From: Paenibacillus phocaeensis
GTDB lineage: Bacteria > Bacillota > Bacilli > Paenibacillales > Paenibacillaceae
Assembly: GCF_900021165.1 (NCBI RefSeq)
Contig: NZ_FCOQ01000012.1
Location: 333,147 to 397,146, forward strand
Direction: 5' to 3'
DNA: 64,000 nt
Part shown: positions 27,124-34,374 of the stretch, piece by piece
How positions within the stretch are numbered: the first letter of the stretch is position 1
How the letters are laid out: every line of letters starts with the position of its first letter
The notes under the pieces: generated by a model
Databases searched by the model: none
What the model saw: the letters and a program-made list of their open reading frames with translations, nothing else
What the model was told of the DNA's origin: nothing
Position numbers and translations under genes: made by a program

Positions 27124-28052
27124 CGACAAATGCAAATACGAATGCAAATGCAAGTGCAAAAGCAGATGCAAAAGCAGATACAAGTGCAGATACAAACACA
27201 AGTGCAAATGCAAACACAAGTGCAAGTGCAAATGCAAATGCAAACGCAGATGCAAATACCTGGCGGCACAAAGTGGAGAAGCCCAAAAAGAGCCGCTACC
27301 GTTGGCTGATCTATCTGCTGCTCCTTCTCCTATATATATGGGCGTTTGCCGGGATCCCGTTTGACGGAATCAAAGAAACTGCCGGTCAAATCACGAAGTC
27401 GATCCTCGCAGGGCTGTTCTCGCCCGACTGGGACTACGTCTATCTGCCGGATGGCGAGGATTTGCTGCGCGGCTTGTTGGAGACTTTGACGATCTCCATT
27501 CTGGGCACCTTCGTGTCCACGGTGGTCTGCCTGCCATTTGCCTTCTGGGCGGCGGCCAACCGCAGCAAGCCGCGTTTCGTTTCCGGCTCGGGCAAGATGC
27601 TGCTGAGCTTTATCCGCACCTTCCCGGAGATCGTGATGGCGCTGCTGTTCATCAAGGCCGTGGGACCCAATGCCTTCGCTGGTGTGCTGGCGCTGGGGCT
27701 GCATTCGGTTGGAATGCTGGGCAAGCTGTTTGCCGATGAGATCGAAAATAGAGACCACGGCCCAACCGAAGCGCTGGTCGCTGCGGGGGCAAGCCGCCTG
27801 CAAATCCTGTGGTTTGCCGTGCTGCCCCAAGTGCTCCCGGGCTTCCTGTCTTACACGCTGTACCGTTTCGAGATCAACTTGCGCTCCGCCACGATCCTTG
27901 GCGTCATCGGCGCCGGCGGCATCGGAACGCCGCTGATCTTCGCCCTCAGCTCGCGGGATTGGGATCGTGTCGGCATCATCCTGCTCGGCATCATCGTCAT
28001 GATCACCCTCGTCGATTGGATCTCCGGGGCGCTGCGGAAGAGACTGGTCTAG
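27120..28052 (+). CDS. phnE: Phosphonate ABC transporter permease PhnE (second copy) with dipeptide-repeat N terminus
   Basis: 310-aa permease. ATG 27120 overlaps the phnE1 stop (ATGA), so translation is coupled. Residues 3-47 alternate Ala/Thr with Asn, Ser, Lys or Asp, encoded by a hexanucleotide-like repeat; such a tail is absent from ordinary PhnE proteins. After KPKKSRYRW the normal fold begins (LIYLLLLLLYIWAFAG), with the EAA loop DEIENRDHGPTEALVAAGASRLQILWFAVLPQV. The membrane part is typical; the low-complexity tail faces the cytosol by prediction. Confidence 0.92.
   Translation: MTTNANTNANASAKADAKADTSADTNTSANANTSASANANANADANTWRHKVEKPKKSRYRWLIYLLLLLLYIWAFAGIPFDGIKETAGQITKSILAGLFSPDWDYVYLPDGEDLLRGLLETLTISILGTFVSTVVCLPFAFWAAANRSKPRFVSGSGKMLLSFIRTFPEIVMALLFIKAVGPNAFAGVLALGLHSVGMLGKLFADEIENRDHGPTEALVAAGASRLQILWFAVLPQVLPGFLSYTLYRFEINLRSATILGVIGAGGIGTPLIFALSSRDWDRVGIILLGIIVMITLVDWISGALRKRLV
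27126..27260 (+). repeat. In-frame hexanucleotide-like tandem repeat inside phnE2
   Basis: About 22 six-base units of the form (A/G)CA-(A/G)(A/G)N, for example GCAAAT, ACAAGT and GCAGAT. All units keep the frame, so slippage changes tail length by two residues per unit without breaking the gene. Confidence 0.9.
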
Positions 28053-28105
28053 GCTAAGCCTGCATCATAAATCCATGGTGCATCGGTGTAGCGATATATC
28101 AATCT

Positions 28106-28218
28106 ATCGGTGCATGGGTGTAGGTGTATGGGTGCATGGGTGTATGGGTGTATGGGTGTATGGGTGCATGGGTGCATGGGTGCATGGGTGCATGGGTGTA
28201 TGGGTGTATGGGTGTATT
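28106..28218. repeat. Octanucleotide microsatellite GGGTGYAT
   Basis: About 13 copies of GGGTGTAT or GGGTGCAT in tandem, following a degenerate lead-in from about 28078, 50 bp after the phnE2 stop. Open frames in both strands here are only repeat translations. Confidence 0.9.
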
Positions 28219-28284
28219 GATACATCGGCGCATCCGTGCATCCGTTTTGGCTCTAGCCCAAGCTTGGCCCTCGCCCTTGTTGAC

Positions 28285-28421
28285 ACGAGCCCATTCTATA
28301 TGATTTTTCGAATACATTTCCTCGAATCCTCGCCAATTGGCTTATTCTATATGAAATTTCGAATAGAATGGGCCGATTGAGCCTTTCAGCGACCGATTAT
28401 ATATGAAATATCATATATAAA
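28285..28421. repeat. Left part of the 155-bp three-hairpin repeat array
   Basis: Most of one unit of the array seen at 30194-30690, containing the palindromes CATTCTAT..ATAGAATG-type and TATATATGA..TCATATATA. The array continues after the IS element at 30194. 28396-28421 is the 26-bp sequence repeated at 30194-30219. Confidence 0.85.
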
Positions 28422-30193
28422 GAGGGTGTCCCAAAAGTAAACTCTGGGACACCCTCAGCAGCCAAATTGGATGGGATTCATAAAAAACCAAGGAGCTAGG
28501 CGGTCTGTTCTCGCTTAGCTCCTTGGTTTTTGGCGTCCACCGCTGCTTTCTTGAGCAGATTGTGGGCAAGGGAAAGCCACCCCACCTCCAGACTTACTTT
28601 GGGTAAGCCTCGAAGCAGGAACCTTTTAAAGCCTCGGTTGTTCTTTACATGGCCAAACACAGGCTCCGGCTCGATCATGCGCCTTACGGCTAGGGCATGA
28701 CCTTCTTCACTGCGGAGCTTTTGCCTGGCCTGGTTCTTTAGCCGCCAATACTTCATACTCACCTTGATCTCGCGATCACCTTGGGCTTGGGTACACTGCG
28801 GTTTTAGCGGACAACCCTCACAGCCGGCGCTTCGGTAATGTCGGTATTCGATTTCATACCCGCTTTCCGTTTTCTCCTTACTCCCTCTTCGGAAATGGAG
28901 CGTTTGTCCGGCCGCACATGTCCATGTATCTTGTTCACTGTTATAGGTCCAGTTGTCGATCTTGCTGATGTCTTTTTGCCAGGCCTTGCTCTTTTCGCGG
29001 TGATACGTGTTGTACTTCACCATGGCTTCGACTTCATTTCGCTCCAAGTAGTCGTAATTTTCTTCACCGCCATAGCCTGCATCGGCGATGACTTTTTTTG
29101 GCAGCTTGCCGAACTGCGATTTTATCTTCTCAAAATGCGGGATGAGGCAGCGCGTATCGGTTGGCCGCTGGTGCAAACTGTAACCGATAATGAATTGATT
29201 TTCAGTGCCAATCTGAACATTATAGGCTGGCTTTAGCTGGCCGTTTCGCATGTGGTCTTCTTTCATCCGCATAAACGTGGCGTCCGGGTCTGTTTTACTG
29301 TAGCTGTTTCTCGTGCCTAAAATCGCTTCCTGCGTCTCATACTTCTGAAGGCGAGGAAGCAAGTCTTTGCGGAGCGTGCGCATCGCCTTCTTGAGCGGCT
29401 TGTCCTTTGGTTTCTCCTGCAGACGCTCCTCTAATTGTTTGACGGCTTGCTCCAGCTTTTCACCGGTGAGGGCAGAGGACTCGCCCAGTTCAAGAAGATC
29501 CTGGCCCCCGTGAGCACGTTCTTCTTGTTTCTCAGCTTCCTCAATGGCGGCGAACAAGGTTTGGACTTTTTCTTGGAGCTTGGCTTTATGCTTCACTACC
29601 GCCTTCCCCCATACAAACGTATATCGGTTGGCATTCGCTTCGATCTTCGTGCCGTCCACAAAGTAATGCTCAAGCTGCACGTAGTTTTCCTCGGCCAGAA
29701 ACTGAAGAACGGCGGTAAACACCGTCTCCAGTACGTTTTTCATTCGCTCTGAACGAAACCGGTTGATGGTGCGGAAATCCGGCTTTTGCCTGGCCGCGAT
29801 CCACATGAACATGATGTTTTCACGGATCGCTTTGGCGATCTGGCGAGAGGAGTAGATACGCTGCGTGTAGGCGTAAATGATGACTTTGGTGAGCATTTTA
29901 GGGTGGTAGCTGTCTCGTCCGCCTCCAGGGTAAGCTGCGTCGAAGATGGCTTCGTCGAGACGATTAACGGCGGCGTTGACCACACGAACGAGGTGATTGG
30001 CGGGGATATCTTCTTCTAAATCCATTGGTAAGCAGAGTTGATCCATGGTATATTGAATGTACAAAGAAACCGTCTCCTTTTGGTTTATGGTTGGGTGGTA
30101 CCTCCATTTTACCAAAGAGTGGTTTCTTTTTGTTTGACGAAATGAAAAAGAGGGTCGCCCCTAGTCATCTATGATGACTTTTGGGACACCCTC
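28422..30193 (-). mobile_element. IS1182-family insertion sequence, apparently intact
   Basis: 1,772-bp element with perfect 17-bp terminal inverted repeats GAGGGTGTCCCAAAAGT (28422-28438 and, inverted, 30177-30193) and one transposase gene. It is flanked by a 26-bp direct repeat (28396-28421 and 30194-30219) that equals one palindrome of the surrounding 155-bp array. This may be a long target duplication, in keeping with the variable duplications and palindrome preference of the family, or two neighbouring array copies. Confidence 0.92.
28496..30064 (-). CDS. IS1182-family transposase
   Basis: 522-aa DDE transposase. N-terminal YTMDQLCLPMDLEEDIPANHLVRVVN and SYHPKMLTKVIIYAYTQRIYSSRQIAKAIREN are typical of IS1182. 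The catalytic core has YFVDGTKIEANANRYTFVWG (D), VIADAGYGGEENY (D) and EPEPVFGHVKNNRGFKRFLLRG (E). A Cys-rich insert CEGCPLKPQC is usual for the family. TTG 30064 was chosen since AAAGGAG lies 9 bp upstream and yields the family start; the frame is open to 30115. No frameshift was seen, so it may be active. Confidence 0.93.
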   Translation of the reverse strand: MYIQYTMDQLCLPMDLEEDIPANHLVRVVNAAVNRLDEAIFDAAYPGGGRDSYHPKMLTKVIIYAYTQRIYSSRQIAKAIRENIMFMWIAARQKPDFRTINRFRSERMKNVLETVFTAVLQFLAEENYVQLEHYFVDGTKIEANANRYTFVWGKAVVKHKAKLQEKVQTLFAAIEEAEKQEERAHGGQDLLELGESSALTGEKLEQAVKQLEERLQEKPKDKPLKKAMRTLRKDLLPRLQKYETQEAILGTRNSYSKTDPDATFMRMKEDHMRNGQLKPAYNVQIGTENQFIIGYSLHQRPTDTRCLIPHFEKIKSQFGKLPKKVIADAGYGGEENYDYLERNEVEAMVKYNTYHREKSKAWQKDISKIDNWTYNSEQDTWTCAAGQTLHFRRGSKEKTESGYEIEYRHYRSAGCEGCPLKPQCTQAQGDREIKVSMKYWRLKNQARQKLRSEEGHALAVRRMIEPEPVFGHVKNNRGFKRFLLRGLPKVSLEVGWLSLAHNLLKKAAVDAKNQGAKREQTA

Positions 30194-30690
30194 ATTATAT
30201 ATGAAATATCATATATAAATCGCCCCTTCTCTCTCCCGAGGGCCTAATGTATATGATTTTTCGAATACATTCCCTCGAACCTTCGCCAAATGGCCCATTC
30301 TATATGAAATTTCGAATAGAATGAGTCGATTGAGCCTTTCAGCGACCGATTATATATGAAATATCATATATAAATCGGGCCTTCCCTCCCCCGAGGACCT
30401 AATGTATATGATTTTTCGAATACATTCCCTCGAATCCTCGCCGAATGGCTCATTCTATATGAAATTTCGAATAGAATGAGCCGATTGAGCCCTTCGGCGA
30501 ACGATTATATATGAAATATCATATATAAATCGGGCCTTCTCTCTCCCGAGGACCTAATGTATATGATTTTTCGAATACATTTCCTCGAATCCTCGCCAAT
30601 TGGCCCATTCTATATGAAATTTCGAATAGAATGAGTCGATTGAGCGCTTCGGCGAACGATTATATATGAAATATCATATATAAATCGGTT
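30194..30690. repeat. 155-bp tandem repeats, each with three different hairpins
   Basis: Units begin at 30194, 30349, 30504 and 30659 (exact 155-bp period; the fourth is partial). Each holds three palindromes: A, arms TATATATGA / TCATATATA; B, arms AATGTAT / ATACATT; C, arms CATTCTAT / ATAGAATG. All three share a centre of the type ATATGAAAT..TCGAATA. Spacer DNA between them is conserved but GC-richer. No coding frame. Confidence 0.92.
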
Positions 30691-30722
30691 CCTCTATAAT
30701 CACCACGGCTCACGGTTCGTGG

Positions 30723-31400
30723 TCACACCAAATCCGGGCTTAGCGCCGGGCCTACGTATTCATAAGAAGTGATACGTCCGGAAGCCCCTTTTGCTATTGC
30801 ACGGAGCTTTCCTTTTTCTACGAGGATCCGGCAATACTTAATGACCGTCATCGGATGCAGTTCCAGTTCCCGCGCCACCTCCGCTGGGCGAAGCACCCGA
30901 TCATGGCGAATCGAGGCACGCATGAGATCCCTCTCAATCTTGGAATAGTTCCTCATAGACGACCTCCCCTGTACGACGGACAAGTAAGGAGACAGAATAC
31001 TCCGCAAGGAAGACAGAATAAACGTGGGGTTCTCCTTCAGCTCGTCCAAGGCAATGTAGTAGATCAAGCAGTCTTGGGACTGCAGAAACAGCCCCCTGTT
31101 CAAGTCCATCCGATACTTCGTCCGATCCGTACCATGGGAGCCGTAATCCATGACCTCAAACACGATCCGCGACGTACCCACCCTCCATAAAAAATCAACA
31201 AAATAGGATCTCCCCCGCCAATCCCTCACCTCAAACTCAGGGTGCAATCCGTCAAAATGTCCCACCAGCGGCCACCAAATCAGCTCGATGAACAATTGGT
31301 TTCCATAGCCATGCCCCCTTCGGAGTGCATCAAGCCGCTCGCCACTTCTTCGTTTCATGTGCTCCTGAATCCAGATCTCATGTTCCGTTTGAAATCCCAT
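30723..31400 (-). CDS. PD-(D/E)XK nuclease-like protein with C-terminal winged helix, unknown role
   Basis: 225-aa cytosolic protein. Residues ~50-140 (PEFEVRDWRGRSYFVDFLW, RIVFEVMDYGSHGTDRTKYRMD, RGLFLQSQDCLIYYIALDEL) look like a DUF559/Vsr-type PD-(D/E)XK fold, with Asp in YFVDFLW and Glu in FEVMDYG as metal ligands. Residues ~160-215 (LRPAEVARELELHPMTVIKYCRILVEKGKLRAI) form a winged helix. The start at 31400 follows GGAGGGG. It lies 33 bp from the hairpin repeat array. It could be a DNA-binding nuclease or a regulator with a dead nuclease fold; I do not recognise a named gene. Confidence 0.65.
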   Translation of the reverse strand: MGFQTEHEIWIQEHMKRRSGERLDALRRGHGYGNQLFIELIWWPLVGHFDGLHPEFEVRDWRGRSYFVDFLWRVGTSRIVFEVMDYGSHGTDRTKYRMDLNRGLFLQSQDCLIYYIALDELKENPTFILSSLRSILSPYLSVVQGRSSMRNYSKIERDLMRASIRHDRVLRPAEVARELELHPMTVIKYCRILVEKGKLRAIAKGASGRITSYEYVGPALSPDLV

Positions 31401-31435
31401 ACTATCCCCTCCACAGTCATAGTAAAAAACAAAAA

Positions 31436-31471
31436 GCCCCGCTCCTCTCCAAACTGGAAAGGAAACGGGGC
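31436..31471 (-). terminator. Intrinsic terminator on the minus strand
   Basis: Stem GCCCCG..TCCT..TCCA / TGGA..AGGA..CGGGGC followed on the minus strand by CTTTTTGTTTTTT. It lies between the gpx stop and the PD-(D/E)XK gene start, so it separates them. Confidence 0.85.
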
Positions 31472-31609
31472 AGGCTTTGCCTCACGTTGCTGTCTGATAC
31501 TCCTAGTGTGACACAAGAGAAAGCTCACCGCAATAGGACCTTGTGCGGCCGTCTGTTGTTCCGTATTACTCAGTATTAATCCTCCGCATCAAGACTCGTT
31601 ACTACTCGG

Positions 31610-31760
31610 AAACTACTCCTTGCTACTCCTTGCTTCTCCTTGCTACTCCTTGCTTCTCCTTGCTACTTCTTGCTACTTCATACTACTCCTCACCACTCGT
31701 TACTCTTCATTCCCCGTAGTTCCTAATTACTCTTCAGTACTCCCTGTTTCTCCCACTTTC
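31610..31760. repeat. Pyrimidine-rich minisatellite (TTGCTACTCC/TTGCTTCTCC)
   Basis: Ten-base units TTGCTACTCC and TTGCTTCTCC repeat about six times at 31617-31680 and continue in degenerate form. It fills the gene-free stretch 31472-31853, in which I see no gene. Confidence 0.85.
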
Positions 31761-31853
31761 TCCTCCATCATTATTTCTCTTTATTACTCCTCATTCCTTC
31801 ATTCCCCCTACTCCACCCTACTCCGCGTCAAACCGCATCCCCCCACGCGCTGC

Positions 31854-32336
31854 TTACACCCCAAGCAGCTCGCGGATCTTGCCTTCGATGCTCTCCGGTT
31901 CATCCGTTGGGGCGAAGCGCTTGACGACCTTGCCTTCCTGATCGACGAGGAACTTCGTAAAGTTCCATTTGATCAGCTTGGAGCCAAGCAGGCCCGGTGC
32001 TTCCTTCGTCAGTTGCTTGAACAGCGGATGAGCCGTTTTCCCATTAACATCGATCTTCGAAAATAACGGGAACGACACGCCGAAATTCAGCTCGCAAGCC
32101 TGTGCCACCTCTTCGTCTGTTCCCAGCTCCTGGTTCGCAAATTGGCTCGACGGGAATCCCAATACAGAGAAGCCTTGCTCCTTGTAAGTATCATGCAGCT
32201 TCTGCAGCCCTTTAAACTGCGGGGCAAACCCGCATTTGGTCGCCGTATTGACGATCAGCAGCACTTGACCGCGATAAGGCTCCAAGGTTTGTACCTGGCC
32301 TTGAATTGTTTTCACTTCAATATCGAATAATGACAT
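31854..32336 (-). CDS. gpx: Glutathione peroxidase-family (thiol) peroxidase
   Basis: 160-aa thioredoxin-fold peroxidase. The catalytic Cys is in IVNTATKCGFAPQFKGLQ, with Gln in GFPSSQFANQELG and Trp-Asn in IKWNFTKFLVD completing the tetrad. Bacterial enzymes of this type usually take electrons from thioredoxin. ATG 32336 follows CGGAGGTG; three extra codons upstream lack an RBS. It is divergent from an OhrR-type regulator whose operator-like sites lie in the shared 183-bp gap, so induction by organic peroxide is likely. Confidence 0.93.
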   Translation of the reverse strand: MSLFDIEVKTIQGQVQTLEPYRGQVLLIVNTATKCGFAPQFKGLQKLHDTYKEQGFSVLGFPSSQFANQELGTDEEVAQACELNFGVSFPLFSKIDVNGKTAHPLFKQLTKEAPGLLGSKLIKWNFTKFLVDQEGKVVKRFAPTDEPESIEGKIRELLGV

Positions 32337-32368
32337 CCACAGCACCTCCGACCTTCATTTAAATTAAG

Positions 32369-32389
32369 TATAATTTAATTGTATACAAT
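32369..32389. promoter_or_regulatory. OhrR operator near gpx
   Basis: TATAATTTAATTGTATACAAT contains AATTGTATACAAT, similar to the Bacillus OhrR operator core (TACAATT-AATTGTA). It lies 32 bp upstream of the gpx start. Confidence 0.7.
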
Positions 32390-32440
32390 CTTTATAGACG
32401 TGTCAATTTGAAACTCGCCGCGAGGAGGAACTTCCGGATC

Positions 32441-32470
32441 TTTACTCTCCCTAGGGAGCAATGCTATAAT
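32441..32470 (+). promoter_or_regulatory. Promoter of ohrR
   Basis: TTTACT (32441-32446) and a perfect TATAAT (32465-32470) with an 18-bp spacer. The second OhrR site lies just downstream, where bound repressor would block elongation or start. Confidence 0.55.
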
Positions 32471-32484
32471 AGCTCAACAGTAAA

Positions 32485-32505
32485 ATAAATTGCATACAAT
32501 TTAAT
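32485..32505. promoter_or_regulatory. OhrR operator near ohrR
   Basis: ATAAATTGCATACAATTTAAT holds the imperfect palindrome AAATTGCATACAATTT, matching the site near gpx. It lies 14 bp upstream of the ohrR start, which suggests autoregulation. Confidence 0.65.
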
Positions 32506-32519
32506 GGCAGGTGGAATAG

Positions 32520-32984
32520 ATGAATACCGACGAGTTAATGAAACTGGATAATCAGCTTTGCTTCGCTTTTTATACCTGTTCCCGTGAGATCATGAAGCTG
32601 TACCGGCCCTTGCTGGCTGAGTTTGGCTTAACCTATACGCAATATATCACGCTGCTCGCCTTATGGGAGCGGGACGGCGTTACCGTTAAAGAGCTTGGCT
32701 CCATGCTGTACCTCGACTCCGGCACGTTAACTCCGCTGCTCAAGAAGCTGGAGCAGATGAAGCTGGTCACCCGGACGCGGGATAAGTCCGACGAGCGCAG
32801 CGTCATTATCGAATTAACCGCGGAGGGCAAAGCCCTGCGCGACAAAGTATGCACCGTACCGATGCGGCTGTTTGCCGGCACCGATGCCGAGGTGGAGGAC
32901 ATTACCGCCATGCACCGGCAGATCAACGAATTCATGCGCAAAATCGGCGGCGGCGGTTCCCCCCAAGCTGAACAGCCTGAATAA
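32520..32984 (+). CDS. ohrR: OhrR-type organic-peroxide-sensing MarR repressor
   Basis: 154-aa MarR-family repressor. The start LDNQLCFAFYTCSREI carries the peroxide-sensing Cys of OhrR at residue 14, and the helix-turn-helix is GVTVKELGSMLYLDSGTLTPLLKKLEQMKLVTRTRDKSDERSV, nearly the OhrR consensus. A second Cys (YTC) and one near the middle (DKVC) could resolve the sulfenate. In Bacillus OhrR controls ohrA; here the divergent target is a Gpx-type peroxidase instead. The ATG follows GGCAGGTGG. Confidence 0.92.
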   Translation: MNTDELMKLDNQLCFAFYTCSREIMKLYRPLLAEFGLTYTQYITLLALWERDGVTVKELGSMLYLDSGTLTPLLKKLEQMKLVTRTRDKSDERSVIIELTAEGKALRDKVCTVPMRLFAGTDAEVEDITAMHRQINEFMRKIGGGGSPQAEQPE

Positions 32985-33046
32985 GGCTACCCTAAATCCT
33001 CCATAATAGGGAAGGATCACCCAGTAACCGATGGAGGAGTATCAGC

Positions 33047-33229
33047 ATGCTGGAAAATCTCGAGAGCAACTATGACTGCGCCCACGCGGGCGAAGATCTG
33101 CACCGGTTGAAGCAAGAGTTGGCCTCGATGCGAGGCATGGGCCACGCCGACCCGGAGACGCAGGAGCAAATCAATCGGCTCGAAAACCAAATCGCGTTCA
33201 TCATGAACAAATGCGACATTCATCATTAA
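33047..33229 (+). CDS. Small coiled-coil protein (DUF2524-like), unknown function
   Basis: 60-aa cytosolic protein with a strong RBS (GGAGGAG) before the ATG. It is mainly helical: LHRLKQELASMRGMGHADPETQEQINRLENQIAFI reads as two heptad helices, and two Cys occur (YDCAH, NKCDIHH). It resembles small DUF2524-type Firmicute proteins, though I am not certain of the family. It is followed by a clear terminator, so it is a monocistronic unit or the end of the ohrR unit (62 bp gap). Confidence 0.7.
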   Translation: MLENLESNYDCAHAGEDLHRLKQELASMRGMGHADPETQEQINRLENQIAFIMNKCDIHH

Positions 33230-33247
33230 TCAAGCCGATCAAAACAG

Positions 33248-33295
33248 AACACCCGTCCCTGCCGCTTGACAGTCCGCGCGCGGGAAACGGGTGTT
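33248..33295 (+). terminator. Intrinsic terminator after the 60-aa gene
   Basis: Stem AACACCCGT / ACGGGTGTT with inner pairing CCC..GC/GCGGG, followed by TTGTCGTTG on the plus strand. Confidence 0.75.
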
Positions 33296-33406
33296 TTGTC
33301 GTTGCGGCCGGCAAATCGTCAGCGGCTTCAAAGCTTCCCTTTTCCCCGCAGGTTTGTCCGAGTAAAATAAATAGAACGCGACTCCCCCATACTTACCGGA
33401 GAGCAG

Positions 33407-34252
33407 GTGATTTCCATCGTTGACTTGAACGAACTGGCCGGGCAATTTGCTGCCGGCACCTTAACGATTCATGGTGTTTATTTATCGAGTCTCGAACCGG
33501 GGCAATACAACGGGCATTCCCAAGCGCGCCCTACGCCGCATGCCGGTTTGGTATTCGCCTTGCAAGGGCAAGCCGAGTTCGCTTTCGACGGCATCCCTTG
33601 CGAATTGGTCCCCGGGGTCGTTGCACACGGCGCACAAAATATGACGCTGCAATTGAAGGTACCCGCTTCGGGTTTCGAATATGTCCTGATCCATTATACG
33701 CTTGATTTGCCCGCCGCCGAATGGAAGCACGCATACCCTCGAACGCATTATGTACTGGAGCCGGGAGAGAACCCCCGGATCGTGGAAATGCTGCGCCAGC
33801 TGCACGCGGCCGCGAACACGCCGGGCTCCCTGCAGGCGATTCGCGTGAAAGAGCTGTTCTACGGAACGATCGGCGAGGTGATCCGCTGCGCCCGCAACCG
33901 CTTGAACGTGGAGAGCCGCAGCGCCGTTGAACACGCGTTGGAGTATATTCACGCCCACTATATGGAGCCGCTTAATTTGCGGAAGTTGGCCGGTCTGCAC
34001 GATTGGGACGTCAAAAAATTCGCTTACGCCTTCCATAAATACGTCGGCTTATCCCCGATCGATTACGTCATCCGGCACCGGATGGCCCGGGCCAGCGAGC
34101 TGCTGGCCACCAGCCGCTGCAGCGTTGGCGACATCGCGGAGAGCGTCGGATACGGCGACGCCCATTATTTCAGTCGGCTTTTTAAAAAGCATGTCGGCTG
34201 CTCGCCCAGCGAATTTCGGGCCCGAAACGGAAATGATCCACCTTCCCTTTGA
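33407..34252 (+). CDS. AraC-family regulator next to a siderophore-binding protein
   Basis: 281-aa regulator with an N-terminal cupin-like sensor (RPTPHAGLVFALQGQAEFAFDGIPCELVPGVVAHGA) and a C-terminal AraC double helix-turn-helix (LNLRKLAGLHDWDVKKFAYAFHKYVGLSPIDYVIRHR and SVGDIAESVGYGDAHYFSRLFKKHVGCSPSEFR). GTG 33407 follows GGAGAGCAG. B. subtilis Btr, an AraC protein, senses bacillibactin and activates the feu transporter next to it; the same layout (regulator then binding protein) suggests a siderophore-responsive activator here. That role is inferred. Confidence 0.85.
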   Translation: MISIVDLNELAGQFAAGTLTIHGVYLSSLEPGQYNGHSQARPTPHAGLVFALQGQAEFAFDGIPCELVPGVVAHGAQNMTLQLKVPASGFEYVLIHYTLDLPAAEWKHAYPRTHYVLEPGENPRIVEMLRQLHAAANTPGSLQAIRVKELFYGTIGEVIRCARNRLNVESRSAVEHALEYIHAHYMEPLNLRKLAGLHDWDVKKFAYAFHKYVGLSPIDYVIRHRMARASELLATSRCSVGDIAESVGYGDAHYFSRLFKKHVGCSPSEFRARNGNDPPSL

Positions 34253-34304
34253 AAATTGTCTATTCTCAAGCCCGCCCGGTTTTGATTATAATTTGTTTTG
34301 AAAA

Positions 34305-34319
34305 TGAAAATCATTATCA
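34305..34319. promoter_or_regulatory. Fur box upstream of the siderophore-binding gene
   Basis: TGAAAATCATTATCA matches the 7-1-7 Fur box TGATAATNATTATCA at 14 of 15 positions. It lies 56 bp upstream of the GTG at 34375 and implies iron repression. Confidence 0.8.
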
Positions 34320-34374
34320 TCATCTCGAATCAAATCAAACCAGCTCAAATCAAATCGAAGCGGAGGAACGACAA

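Noticed and set aside
27059-27286. Cys/Ile- or Ala/Phe-rich frames opposite the phnE2 start
   Set aside because: Antisense translation of the hexanucleotide tract; the plus-strand frame is the real one as it continues into the permease.
28075-28380. Frames of the type WVHGCMGVWVYG on plus and HPYTHAPMHP on minus
   Set aside because: They only translate the GGGTGYAT microsatellite.
30194-30690. CRISPR or plasmid iteron array
   Set aside because: The 155-bp units repeat in full including the DNA between hairpins, so there are no unique spacers, and no replication initiator gene is adjacent.
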